Below, in pieces: positions 25,045 through 33,107 of a DNA stretch of 43,315 nucleotides. Position numbers and translations under genes: made by a program. Numbering within the stretch: position 1 is the first letter of the stretch; each line of letters opens with the position of its first letter. The stretch lies in the NCBI GenBank assembly GCA_022844585.1, contig JALHLM010000002.1, forward strand, positions 1-43,315. Reading direction: 5' to 3'. Below the pieces are notes generated by a model that saw only the letters and a program-made list of their open reading frames with translations, searched no databases and was not told the origin of the DNA. The stretch comes from Pirellulales bacterium (GTDB lineage Bacteria > Planctomycetota > Planctomycetia > Pirellulales > JALHLM01).

Positions 25045-26157
25045 TTATTTTTCTCTCGCCAGCGGCATGATCACGTAGTTGTAGCCGTCGTCCGTGAGCA
25101 GCAATCCAGCCGCTTCGCTGTCTTTGATGTCGAAAGTGATGGTCTTTTCCGGATCGAGCACGCGGAGGAAGTCGCTGATGAACCTCGGGTCAAGCGTGAT
25201 GCCCACTTCGCTGCCGGAGTAGTCGATGGGCAATTCCACGCGGGCCTGGCCGGCGTCGGCGGCGCGGGCGGCCAGAATCAGGCGACCGTCCGCGAAGCTG
25301 AAATCGATGCCCCGGCTTTCTTCGCTCGTGACGATCGCCGCCTGTCGCACGGCCGAATGGAATGGGCCGACGACGAGGTTGATCTTGTGCGCATTGCGCT
25401 GGGGGACGACGTCACGCCAACGGGGGAACCGTCCTTCGACCAAGCGGGAGTAGATCGTGATCCGCCCGCAACGCACCAGCACGTCGTTGCCGCGGGCCGC
25501 GATATGCACTTCGGCGTCCGGTTCCGTCAAGGTCCGCTCGATGAGCTGCATCGCCTTGCTGGGGACGATGGTCATGCCTTCCGAGGTGTGGTGATCGCCG
25601 ACGCTCGTGGCGGGTCCTTCCATCTTCGCCAGCCGACGGCCATCGGTGCCGACGGCCGTAATCTTGTCGGCCGCGAACTCCAACAACACGCCGCCGAGCG
25701 CGTAGCGGCTGCTTTCGTTATCGGTGGCGAACACCGTGCGGCGGATCAGTTCGCGGACCAACCGCGCCGCGGCAGTTTGATAGCGTGTTTCGTTGAATTC
25801 GACGACGCTCGGGAATTCATGCGGATCGGCGGCTGGAAGTTTGAACTCGCTCCGATCGCCGCGCACTTGGATGCTTTGCCCGTCCGATTCGATCCGCAGG
25901 TTGGCGTCGGAGCTCTCACTGAGGATCGAGCCGAAGCGGCCGACCGGTAACAGGACGCTGCCGGGCTGTTCGGCGTCGACGCCGGCGAGATCGATGCGAA
26001 TGCCGATTTCCAGATCGGTGGCCAGCAACGTGGCGCGATCGGCTTGGACTTCCAGCTTGACGTTTTGCAGGATCGGCTTGGGGCTGCGCGTCGGCGCGAC
26101 GTTGCGTGCGACCTGCCAGGCGGCCAAGAGTTTTTCACGATCGCAGGTGATCTTCAT
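25045..26157 (-). CDS. dnaN: DNA polymerase III beta subunit (sliding clamp)
   Basis: The protein has 370 residues. It starts MKITCDREKLLAAWQVARNV and ends YVIMPLAREK, as expected for a beta clamp with the standard P-x-P/M-R-L-like tail. Three structurally repeated domains are implied by the length; the segment GVLLEFAADKITAVGTDGRRLA is the family's second-domain hallmark. It tethers polymerase III to DNA. Upstream in transcription is dnaA, separated by a 378-bp gap. Confidence 0.97.
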   Translation of the reverse strand: MKITCDREKLLAAWQVARNVAPTRSPKPILQNVKLEVQADRATLLATDLEIGIRIDLAGVDAEQPGSVLLPVGRFGSILSESSDANLRIESDGQSIQVRGDRSEFKLPAADPHEFPSVVEFNETRYQTAAARLVRELIRRTVFATDNESSRYALGGVLLEFAADKITAVGTDGRRLAKMEGPATSVGDHHTSEGMTIVPSKAMQLIERTLTEPDAEVHIAARGNDVLVRCGRITIYSRLVEGRFPRWRDVVPQRNAHKINLVVGPFHSAVRQAAIVTSEESRGIDFSFADGRLILAARAADAGQARVELPIDYSGSEVGITLDPRFISDFLRVLDPEKTITFDIKDSEAAGLLLTDDGYNYVIMPLAREK

Positions 26158-26535
26158 GGAAACGAAATCCGTCTGGGGTGACCAGGAAACACGTCGAACC
26201 GTCGCGGCGAGTGTTTCTCTTTCTGAAATAGTTTTTTAAACAGTAGTAGCAATAAGAGGAGGCCGATCGACTGTCGATGGTTGTGACATCGTTGCACTAA
26301 CCACCGTGTGTGTTGGCATTTCCATCGACACGCGTCACTCCTTTTCGTCGTGGAAAATCCGTCACCTTGCTGACGATTCCCGGTTCGATCCCGGTCGATG
26401 CCTGGCACGACGAATCCCTTCGAGCATTGCTGTTGTTCGTCGTGTCGATATCAGGCGATTTCAAGAACCGCTCGCGAACAGGTTCTCCACGGCACTGCGT
26501 CCATCGACGCTTACGTCCTCCCTGAACTCCTGGGG
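26158..26535. other. Candidate origin region between dnaA and dnaN
   Basis: This 378-bp non-coding gap is less GC-rich than its surroundings and holds an AT tract (GTTTTTTAAAC near 26229). On the minus strand there is TTTTCCACG (near 26350-26358), and on the plus strand TTCTCCACG (near 26482-26490); each differs at two positions from the DnaA box TTATCCACA. No perfect box was seen. No gene was found. The location (dnaA-dnaN) is typical for oriC, but the box evidence is weak. Confidence 0.3.
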
Positions 26536-27621
26536 TCAACGAGTAGCGCCCAATGTGGCGCGAATTTCATCCACCGCGCGTCGGGTTTCCCCGTCGTGCG
26601 CGGTCAGTTCCTCCGTGCGGCGGCAGGCATGCAACACCGTCGTATGGTCGCGCCCGCCGAAGTACGCGCCGATTTGTTCCAAGCTCGCGCCGGTCATTTG
26701 CCGCGCGAGCCACATCGCGGCGCCGCGCGCGGCGACGACGGTTTTTCTGCGGGATTCGCCGCGCAATAACGTCAACGGCATCGCGAATTGCCGGGCGGTG
26801 GCCGCGGCAATTTCGCGCAGGCCGATTTTCTGCATGCCCCCGCGTTGTTCCAAATAGGCCTGCACTGCGGCAGAGTCGATTTCCGCGCCGCCGCTTACGG
26901 TATGCAGGTAGGTGACCGCTCCGATCAACGCTGTCGGGGCGTCCACCAACTCCGCGGCGAGGCGGCCAAACGCCGCATCGGTGATTCGCGCGCCTTTGCT
27001 TTCGGCGACGGAACGCAGAATTGCTTCTCGCGCCGGAACTTCCGGCAATGACATCCGCAGCGTGAGGCCTGCCGTCAGTCGCGCGAGCAACCGTTTGCTA
27101 AAGCCTTTCGTGCGAGCATGCGCCGCATGGGAAATCAAAATCGCTTGCCGGCCCTCGGCGACGAGAAAATCGAGCGAGCGCGTCAACTCGTCTTGTGCCA
27201 CTTCTTTGCCGGCGAGATGTTCCAAGTCATCCAGCACGAACAACTGCGCAGTGCGATGGCGATCGCGCCAGGCGGAAACGTCGTCGGCCTCGACCGCTTC
27301 GCCGAGTTCCTGGGCGTACTCCGCGGCGGCGACGTAGTACACGCCAGCCTTGCCGAGGCAGCATCGCAAGCTATCGCAGATCGCCCGCATCAGATGCGTT
27401 TTGCCAACGCCGCTTGGTCCCTGCAAGATGATCGGGTTGTACAGCGGAGCGCCGCCGGCCAGCAGGGCGGAGTATGTCTCCTCCAGGCTCACCACCAGGC
27501 GCGTTTGTTCCGCGCCGAGGATCAAATTCCCGGGCAGTGCCGGTTCCAACAAACCGTGCGACGGCTGCTCGTTCAGGGCGAGACCGTCCCCCCAAGATGT
27601 AGCTGCGGCGACGGAGGGCAC
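26536..27621 (-). CDS. dnaA: DnaA replication initiator lacking an obvious domain I
   Basis: The protein has 361 residues against about 450-470 in most bacteria. Walker A GPSGVGKTHL, Walker B LFVLDDLEHLAG, sensor region ILISHAAHARTKGFSK and the domain IV signature FGGRDHTTVLHACRRTEEL all identify DnaA. The Walker A differs from the usual GGTGLGKTHL. The N-terminal domain that recruits DnaB is essentially missing: only about 30 residues precede the AAA+ core. A -10-like TATAAT (minus strand, 27711-27716) lies 90 nt upstream but with no good -35. The gene leads dnaN, DUF721 and gyrB. It may be a planctomycete-type short DnaA; a second dnaA elsewhere cannot be excluded. Confidence 0.9.
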   Translation of the reverse strand: MPSVAAATSWGDGLALNEQPSHGLLEPALPGNLILGAEQTRLVVSLEETYSALLAGGAPLYNPIILQGPSGVGKTHLMRAICDSLRCCLGKAGVYYVAAAEYAQELGEAVEADDVSAWRDRHRTAQLFVLDDLEHLAGKEVAQDELTRSLDFLVAEGRQAILISHAAHARTKGFSKRLLARLTAGLTLRMSLPEVPAREAILRSVAESKGARITDAAFGRLAAELVDAPTALIGAVTYLHTVSGGAEIDSAAVQAYLEQRGGMQKIGLREIAAATARQFAMPLTLLRGESRRKTVVAARGAAMWLARQMTGASLEQIGAYFGGRDHTTVLHACRRTEELTAHDGETRRAVDEIRATLGATR

Positions 27622-27757
27622 GGCGGCAATGAACCTCGAAATTCAACGGCCGGCCGACCCATTTCAAGCCATGGAAACTGGCCCGTTCCGTGGGTCGGCG
27701 ACGAGCCGGAATTATAGCGAATTTGGATTCGGTTCGCGAGGCGTTCAGGTAATCTTT

Positions 27758-28912
27758 TCAACTACTTTTGCGTGATCGCAAGTCCTTGACGTTTTTCACG
27801 ATACGTTCACAGGCCGCGTCGACTTCCGCGGCCGTCGTGGTGAGCCCGAAACTGAACCGCAACGCGCTACCCAAAACCGGGTCCGAGGCGCCCATCGCCA
27901 TGAGCACGTGCGAAGGATCACTCGACCCGCTGGCGCAGGCCGAACCGGTCGAACAAGCGACGCCGGCCAGGTCCAAGGCGACGACCAGCATCTGCCGATC
28001 GACCCCCAAAAAGGATAGGTTCGACGTATGTGGGGCCCTTGCCGCCCCGACGCCGTTGACGACCACGTCCGGCACCTGGGAGAGCAGTGTCCTTTCGAAC
28101 TGATCGCGCACTACTTCCAAACGAGCCGGGATCTCCGGCCGGTTGATCGCCAACTCCAGCGCCGTTTGCATCCCGACGGCCAACGTGACCGACTCCGTCC
28201 CAGGACGCAGGCCGGCTTGCTGGAACCCGCCGAAATGGATCGGCTGTAGTGGGGCTCCATGTGACAGGATCAAAACGCCCACGCCGCGCGGCCCGCCGAG
28301 TTTGTGAGCGGTGGCCGTCAACGCCGTGACGCCCAGTTCCGCGAAGTTGACCGGCAGCTTGCCGACCGCCTGCACTGCGTCGGTGTGGAGTGGCACGCCA
28401 GCGGCCTCGCAGATCATGGCCGCCTCGCGGACCGGTTGAATGGCGCCGGTTTCATTGTTCACCAGCATCAGGCTCACGACCCGCGTCTCGGGCCGAAGCA
28501 CGTCGGATAGCTGATCGATCCGCGCGACTCCGTTTTTGTCGACTGGCAATCGATCGACGGTAAATCCGCGCCGTTCCAAATGCTCCGCCGCGCCGAGCAC
28601 GCTGGGATGCTCAATCGCCGAGACAATCACGTGCCCCGGCGGATTTCCAGCGAGACCGATCAAGGCGAGATTGTTGGATTCCGTCCCGCCGCTCGTGAAC
28701 AGCACCTGGTCGGCGCGATGGGAATCGGTCCTCGCGCCGAGTAGCCGCGCGATGGTTTCCCGTGCTGTTTCGAGCCGCCGCCGCGCCCGCTGGCCGAACT
28801 GGTGTTGGCTGGCGGGATTGAGAAACCCCTCGGCATCGCACGCCCGCATCGCCTCGGCCACGACAGGGTCGAGGGGCGTGGTGGCATTGTGGTCGAGGTA
28901 GATGGGGGGCAT
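27758..28912 (-). CDS. Cysteine desulfurase (NifS/IscS family)
   Basis: The protein has 384 residues. This PLP enzyme releases sulfur from cysteine for Fe-S clusters and thio-tRNA. Seen: the start PPIYLDHNATTPLDP, FTSGGTESNNLAL, EHPSVL (His102), VSLMLVNNETG, HTDAVQAVGK, the PLP lysine Lys204 in TAHKLGGPRG, and the catalytic Cys326 in STGSACASGS. The short loop around Cys326 places it in group I (IscS/NifS). It is preceded by the RNase Z-like gene with only a 4-bp gap. No iscU or nifU lies nearby, so IscS or NifS cannot be told apart; sulfur could go to tRNA (MnmA) or to a cluster scaffold. Confidence 0.93.
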   Translation of the reverse strand: MPPIYLDHNATTPLDPVVAEAMRACDAEGFLNPASQHQFGQRARRRLETARETIARLLGARTDSHRADQVLFTSGGTESNNLALIGLAGNPPGHVIVSAIEHPSVLGAAEHLERRGFTVDRLPVDKNGVARIDQLSDVLRPETRVVSLMLVNNETGAIQPVREAAMICEAAGVPLHTDAVQAVGKLPVNFAELGVTALTATAHKLGGPRGVGVLILSHGAPLQPIHFGGFQQAGLRPGTESVTLAVGMQTALELAINRPEIPARLEVVRDQFERTLLSQVPDVVVNGVGAARAPHTSNLSFLGVDRQMLVVALDLAGVACSTGSACASGSSDPSHVLMAMGASDPVLGSALRFSFGLTTTAAEVDAACERIVKNVKDLRSRKSS

Positions 28913-28916
28913 GGGA

Positions 28917-29756
28917 CTACAACCACAACTCCAGCCGCCCGTCGAACAAGTCCGGGATGGCCCGTTCGATGATGGCTTTCGCGTGGCTGGCGTGGTAGCG
29001 CGTGCTGAGGTGGGCGGCGATGATTTTTTCGTTCTTGAACTTTTCGCGCCGCGCCACGACGTCGTCCAAGTGAATGTGACCGAACTTGTGGATCTTTTCT
29101 TTGCGATGCGTTGGCGCGACGAACGTCATCTCCATGATCAATACCTGGGCCTCATACATGGCCGGGTTCTGATCGAGGCCTGGCGGCGAGCTGTCGCCCA
29201 GATAGGCCAGACGCGGAACGCGGCGCTCCTCGGTCACTTCCGTGCCGCCCAGCCGCAGGTCGCGAATCTGGTCGCCGGCCAGGTGTTGAAACTCTGTCTT
29301 GAGCTTCCGGCGACGTTCCCAGACGACGAACCCCAGCGACGGCACCGTGTGCGTCGTGGCGTGGGCCGTCACGACATGCTCGCGGGAGAGCTCGAATTCA
29401 TCGCCGGGCTTCACCGGAATCAGATTGCACGGCAGCCGGCCGCGATCGAGTCGCGAGACGAGTTTGAGCAGCTTGTCGACCGTCTCGACCATGTGCTCCG
29501 GCATGTAGATCGTCGGCGGGCTCATCTTCATCATCCGCCGCCGGGCCACGTACACCGGCAGCGCCGCCACGTGGTCCAAATGCCCATGCGAGACGAACCA
29601 GGTCTCCGTCGCCATAAACGCCCAGGGCTGCGCGCCGAGATCGAAGCCGACCTTCAACTCGGGAATCCGCCAATAAGTCTGCACCGCGGCGCGGGAATAG
29701 CCCTCGATGGTGAGGTCCTTATGGACGAGCGTCTTGACGGGGAGGTTTTTGAGCAT
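28917..29756 (-). CDS. RNase Z-like metallo-beta-lactamase-fold hydrolase
   Basis: The protein has 279 residues. The metal motif SHGHLDH (His57, His59, Asp61, His62) is followed by HATTHTVPSLGFV, YLGDSSPPGLD, and the C-terminal HLSTRYHASHA, as in the ElaC/RNase Z family. Plant-type short RNase Z (tRNase Z) removes tRNA 3' trailers; since the tRNA in this window has no encoded CCA, such activity would be needed. The exosite arm (GxP/GxP loop) of long tRNase Z is not visible, so an unrelated phosphodiesterase is also possible. Four bp before the cysteine desulfurase, hence probably one operon. Confidence 0.8.
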   Translation of the reverse strand: MLKNLPVKTLVHKDLTIEGYSRAAVQTYWRIPELKVGFDLGAQPWAFMATETWFVSHGHLDHVAALPVYVARRRMMKMSPPTIYMPEHMVETVDKLLKLVSRLDRGRLPCNLIPVKPGDEFELSREHVVTAHATTHTVPSLGFVVWERRRKLKTEFQHLAGDQIRDLRLGGTEVTEERRVPRLAYLGDSSPPGLDQNPAMYEAQVLIMEMTFVAPTHRKEKIHKFGHIHLDDVVARREKFKNEKIIAAHLSTRYHASHAKAIIERAIPDLFDGRLELWL

Positions 29757-29879
29757 GGACCGGGTGGGACGGAACGAGGCGGAAACCTGTTAGTTTACGG
29801 GACTGGAATCGGCGAAGATACGGGGCCGGCCGCCTGGGAGTGATTCACGTTCTACGTCGCAAGTCGTTAGACTTTGGGA

Positions 29880-30128
29880 ATGGATCAAAACCCGTACAAA
29901 TCGCCGCAGTGCGGAGGATCGAAGAATCACAATGGCGTTTTTCGGCCCTACGCCAAGGTTGCAATGCTTGGTCTAGCGGCGTTCTTTGTGGTGTTCGGCA
30001 GCTACTGCACAATTGTCGCGATCGTGGCAAGACGGAGTGATTTCAGGATTCCGGTGGCGCTCTCTGCCGCGGCTTCAATCGCAATTGGTATTGGACTGTT
30101 CTGGTTGGCTCGTAGACGTCAGCGCTAG
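29880..30128 (+). CDS. Small membrane protein with N-terminal MDQNPYKSP motif
   Basis: The protein has 82 residues from the ATG at 29880. It begins MDQNPYKSPQCGG, a short N-terminal motif (NPYxSP/APP) that I recall as recurrent in many unrelated small planctomycete membrane proteins. Two membrane helices follow (about 27-49, LGLAAFFVVFGSYCTIVAIV, and about 56-76, VALSAAASIAIGIGLFWLA), ending in a basic tail ARRRQR. Function unknown. It precedes mutM by 83 bp in the same direction, but the mutM ribosome-binding site is its own. Confidence 0.65.
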   Translation: MDQNPYKSPQCGGSKNHNGVFRPYAKVAMLGLAAFFVVFGSYCTIVAIVARRSDFRIPVALSAAASIAIGIGLFWLARRRQR

Positions 30129-30211
30129 GCGCTCATTGCCGTTTCGCTACCATCGAATGGAGGCGCGGATTTGCGAATACGTTCACTTCACTTTGCACGG
30201 AGGCCTAGCCC

Positions 30212-31078
30212 ATGCCGGAGTTGCCGGAAGTCGAGACCATGCGGCGGGGGATCGCCGCGGTGTTGGGGAGCGTGATTGGCGACGTCGAGCGCTTCGCGCC
30301 GGATTACCAGCCGATCACCATTGCGCCGGAATGGCCGAAGTTTTGCCGCCGATTGCGCGGGAAACGGATCATCGGGCTCTCGCGGGCAGGCAAACGCGTC
30401 GTGCTCGATCTCTCTGACGAGCACCGCTTGGTGATCGAACCGCGGATGACCGGGCTAGTGCTGGTGGCCGAACCGCCGAATCAGGAGCACTTGCGGTTGC
30501 GGCTTTCGTTGCGCGGCGGCCCAGTCTCGCACCTGATGTATTGGGACCGGCGCGGCCTTGGCACGGTGCGGTTGATGACGGTCGGCGAATTCGAGGAACG
30601 TCTCGGGCCGGAAATGCTTGGGCCGGACGCGTTGGAGATCACGTCGACCGATTTGCGCGAACGGTTGTGTGCGAGCCGCCGGGCCATCAAGGTCGCGCTC
30701 CTGGACCAGCGGGCCGTAGCGGGCATCGGCAATTTGTACGCGTCGGAGATTTTGCATCTGGCGCGCGTTCATCCCGCGCGGCGATGCGATCAGATCACGC
30801 GCATCCAGTGGGAACAAATTCACATCGCCATGGTGAAGGTACTGCACGAGGCGATTCTGTACGAAGGCTCCACGTTGTCCGACGGCACCTACCGCAACGC
30901 CCTCAACAAGGCGGGCGGCTACCAGAACGAGCACCGCGTGTACGATCGCGCGGAGAAAAAATGCCGCACCTGCGGCGCGGCGGAGATCGTCCGCATTGTC
31001 CAGGCGCAACGCTCGACGTTCTTCTGCCCGGCGTGTCAACCGAAAGGGTCTGTGGGAATTAAACGTCGACCCCGTTGA
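30212..31078 (+). CDS. mutM: Formamidopyrimidine-DNA glycosylase (Fpg/MutM)
   Basis: The protein has 288 residues. It excises 8-oxoguanine and formamidopyrimidines and cleaves the abasic site. The catalytic N-terminal Pro and Glu are at PELPEVETMRRG; the DNA-binding helix-two-turn-helix region contains DQRAVAGIGNLYASEILH. A C-terminal zinc finger is formed by CRTCG...CPAC. The motif GTYRNALNKAGGYQNEHRVY is typical for the bacterial Fpg clade. A ribosome-binding site GGAGG lies 9 nt upstream. The nearby DNA glycosylase (MagIII-like) is a second repair gene in this region. Confidence 0.96.
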   Translation: MPELPEVETMRRGIAAVLGSVIGDVERFAPDYQPITIAPEWPKFCRRLRGKRIIGLSRAGKRVVLDLSDEHRLVIEPRMTGLVLVAEPPNQEHLRLRLSLRGGPVSHLMYWDRRGLGTVRLMTVGEFEERLGPEMLGPDALEITSTDLRERLCASRRAIKVALLDQRAVAGIGNLYASEILHLARVHPARRCDQITRIQWEQIHIAMVKVLHEAILYEGSTLSDGTYRNALNKAGGYQNEHRVYDRAEKKCRTCGAAEIVRIVQAQRSTFFCPACQPKGSVGIKRRPR

Positions 31079-31080
31079 AA

Positions 31081-31110
31081 CGCGGAGGCGTGGAGACGCA
31101 GAGGGGGAGA
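31081..31110. repeat. Partial copy of the GCGGAGACGCAGAG-type repeat
   Basis: CGCGGAGGCGTGGAGACGCAG, just after the mutM stop, is nearly the same as the outer part of the inverted repeat at 24835-25034. Only one arm is present. Confidence 0.5.
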
Positions 31111-31151
31111 ATGAGTAGCGGACGCGCGTAGGCTTCGTCAGAATATAGTTT

Positions 31152-32279
31152 ATGGCAGACGATGTGGAGTTCATCTCGCGGATTCACGATTCCGGCGCGG
31201 CATTTGTCCTGGCAGCGACCGGTGGCGGGTCGTTGGCGATGGGCCGGCTGCTGACCGTGCCGGGGGCTTCGCGGGGTGTGCTCGAAACGGCGGTGCCGTA
31301 TTCCCCGGCGGCGCTACGGGCTTGGTTGCGCGCCACGCCTGAGCACTATTGCGAGCCAGCGACCGCGCGGTTGATGGCCATGGCCAGTCTTGCCCGCGCG
31401 CGGGAATATGCCGCGGCCGAGGGCATCGCGTCGCGCCTGTTTGGCGTCGGTTGCACGGCGAGTTTGGCCAGCGACCGGCCGAAACGCGGAGCGCATCGGG
31501 CGCATGTGGCGTGGCAATCGATCGATGCGACGGTCACGTTTTCACTGGAGCTGGAAAAGGGCGCGCGTAGCAGGGCTGAGGAAGAAGCGCTGGTGGCGGA
31601 TCTCGTTTTGAATGCCATCGCGGACGGCGCGGGTATTTCCGATCGATTGGCGCTTGCGCTGAGCGATTCAGAAAACGTTGTCGAACGACGCACGACGGCG
31701 CCACGAGCTTGGAGTGAACTCGTGTTTGGCGATGGAGAGCCGGTGGGCGTTGGCCCGGCGACACGCGAGGCGCCGGCGCTGTTTCCGGGCGCGTTCCATC
31801 CGATCCATGACGGGCACCGGGGCATGGCGGAAGTCGCGCAGCGCAAGCTGGGGCGGCCGATTCAGCATGAACTTTCGGTGCGCAACGTCGACAAGCCGCC
31901 GCTCGATTTTACGGAAATCGAAGATCGGCTCGCGCAGTTCCGCGCAGGGGAACCGGTCTGGCTCACTGCCGCTCCGACATTTGTGGAAAAGGCGAGACTC
32001 TTTCCCGGCGCGACGTTCGTCGTCGGGCTGGACACGGTCGTGCGCATCGGCGCGGCCCGGTATTACGGTGACAGCCAGCCGGCACGCGATGCTGCCATCG
32101 CGGAACTGGCGCGGCTGGGCTGCGGGTTCCTGGTGTTCGGACGCAAAGCGGGCGATCGATTCGAAACGCTCGCCGACGTGGAGTTGCCGCCGGCGTTGAG
32201 AAAACTCAGCCGCGAAGTGCCGGAAGCAGAATTCCGCGCGGATATTTCGTCGACGGAATTGCGGCGAAGTAGCCGCTAA
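31152..32279 (+). CDS. Fusion of CinA/PncC-like amidohydrolase and NMNAT-like nucleotidylyltransferase
   Basis: The protein has 375 residues. The N-terminal about 190 residues look like the CinA C-terminal (PncC, NMN deamidase) domain: AATGGGSLAMGRLLTVPGASRGVLE and the LRAWL segment. The C-terminal about 175 residues are a nucleotidylyltransferase of the NMNAT/CoaD fold: FPGAFHPIHDGHRGMAEVA carries the (T/H)xGH motif and DISSTELRRSSR the ISSTxxR motif. If both activities hold, one protein would deamidate NMN and convert NaMN to NaAD, a short NAD-salvage path. This is inference. Similar fused proteins exist in fungi and plants as I recall. The gene follows mutM by 73 bp. Confidence 0.72.
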   Translation: MADDVEFISRIHDSGAAFVLAATGGGSLAMGRLLTVPGASRGVLETAVPYSPAALRAWLRATPEHYCEPATARLMAMASLARAREYAAAEGIASRLFGVGCTASLASDRPKRGAHRAHVAWQSIDATVTFSLELEKGARSRAEEEALVADLVLNAIADGAGISDRLALALSDSENVVERRTTAPRAWSELVFGDGEPVGVGPATREAPALFPGAFHPIHDGHRGMAEVAQRKLGRPIQHELSVRNVDKPPLDFTEIEDRLAQFRAGEPVWLTAAPTFVEKARLFPGATFVVGLDTVVRIGAARYYGDSQPARDAAIAELARLGCGFLVFGRKAGDRFETLADVELPPALRKLSREVPEAEFRADISSTELRRSSR

Positions 32280-32294
32280 CGGCATGGCAGCCGA

Positions 32295-32834
32295 CTACGG
32301 CACCTGGAACGTCGACTGCGTTTTGACGATCGCGTAGTCGTCCGGGAAGGTGTGGAAGGCCTGGATGGTGAGTTGCTTGTTGCGGTGTTCGACGTTGATG
32401 TAGCTCAACGCTCCGAGGGCCATCCGGCCGCTGGAATCGAAGCGGTGGAGCATGCCGCGGCGTTTGCTGTCGTGGCACAGCTCCTGCTGAAACAGGTAAA
32501 ACATCCGCGGATCGACCGGTTCCAGCGAGAAAGTCATCCCGTAGGTGGCGCCTCCCCGGCATTCCATCTGCTCGGTCCGGTCGCCGTTGAGCCGGTAATT
32601 CATGATCCGCCGGCGTACCGGCAGCGGATGATGGGCGGCCGTGGCCACCTCGGTCAGCGTGATGCCATGATAGCGCCAGGTGACGACATGGCCGGCGCTC
32701 GTGATGCTGATCGTGGCCTCGTAGTCGCCGCGCTGGACGGTCCGCGTGGTGTGTATCTCAAACAGCTCGGGATGGAGTGCACGTCCATAGAGATTGAAGA
32801 CCAATTCCGCGACCTTGGGCCGAACCGATAACAC
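32295..32834 (-). CDS. DUF2617 family protein
   Basis: The protein has 179 residues. The sequence starting MLSVRPKVAELVFNLYGRAL, with HPELFEIHTTRTVQRGDYEATI and ending with ALGALSYINVE...FHTFPDDYAIVKTQSTFQ, fits my memory of DUF2617, a family known mainly from planctomycetes and actinobacteria. No signal peptide or membrane segment. The function is unknown; the fold is predicted alpha/beta. It converges with the CinA-fusion gene (16-bp gap) and is divergent from the glycosylase gene. Confidence 0.7.
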   Translation of the reverse strand: MLSVRPKVAELVFNLYGRALHPELFEIHTTRTVQRGDYEATISITSAGHVVTWRYHGITLTEVATAAHHPLPVRRRIMNYRLNGDRTEQMECRGGATYGMTFSLEPVDPRMFYLFQQELCHDSKRRGMLHRFDSSGRMALGALSYINVEHRNKQLTIQAFHTFPDDYAIVKTQSTFQVP

Positions 32835-33107
32835 GAGTAGTCCTCAACCTGTCAGCGCTTATCAAAGGCGTGCGACCTATCGCCGCACGTGGAGTACGTC
32901 ACTGCCACGAGTCGCATTATACGCCAGGCAAGCCAACGACACCAAGGGAGTTTTCAAGGTGATGTCGACGGCCAGAAAACATTCTTGAATCCGCACTTGA
33001 CAAGTGCCAATGATCGAGTTCAACGATCAACCGCGAGAACGATTGCGCGCTCCCATTCTCCGCGAGACCGCTCTCGATCGCGGCGAAAAATGCGGTACGA
33101 TGCGCGC

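Noticed and set aside
24922..25950. 342-codon plus-strand frame opposite dnaN
   Set aside because: Antisense shadow of dnaN; starts inside a repeat.
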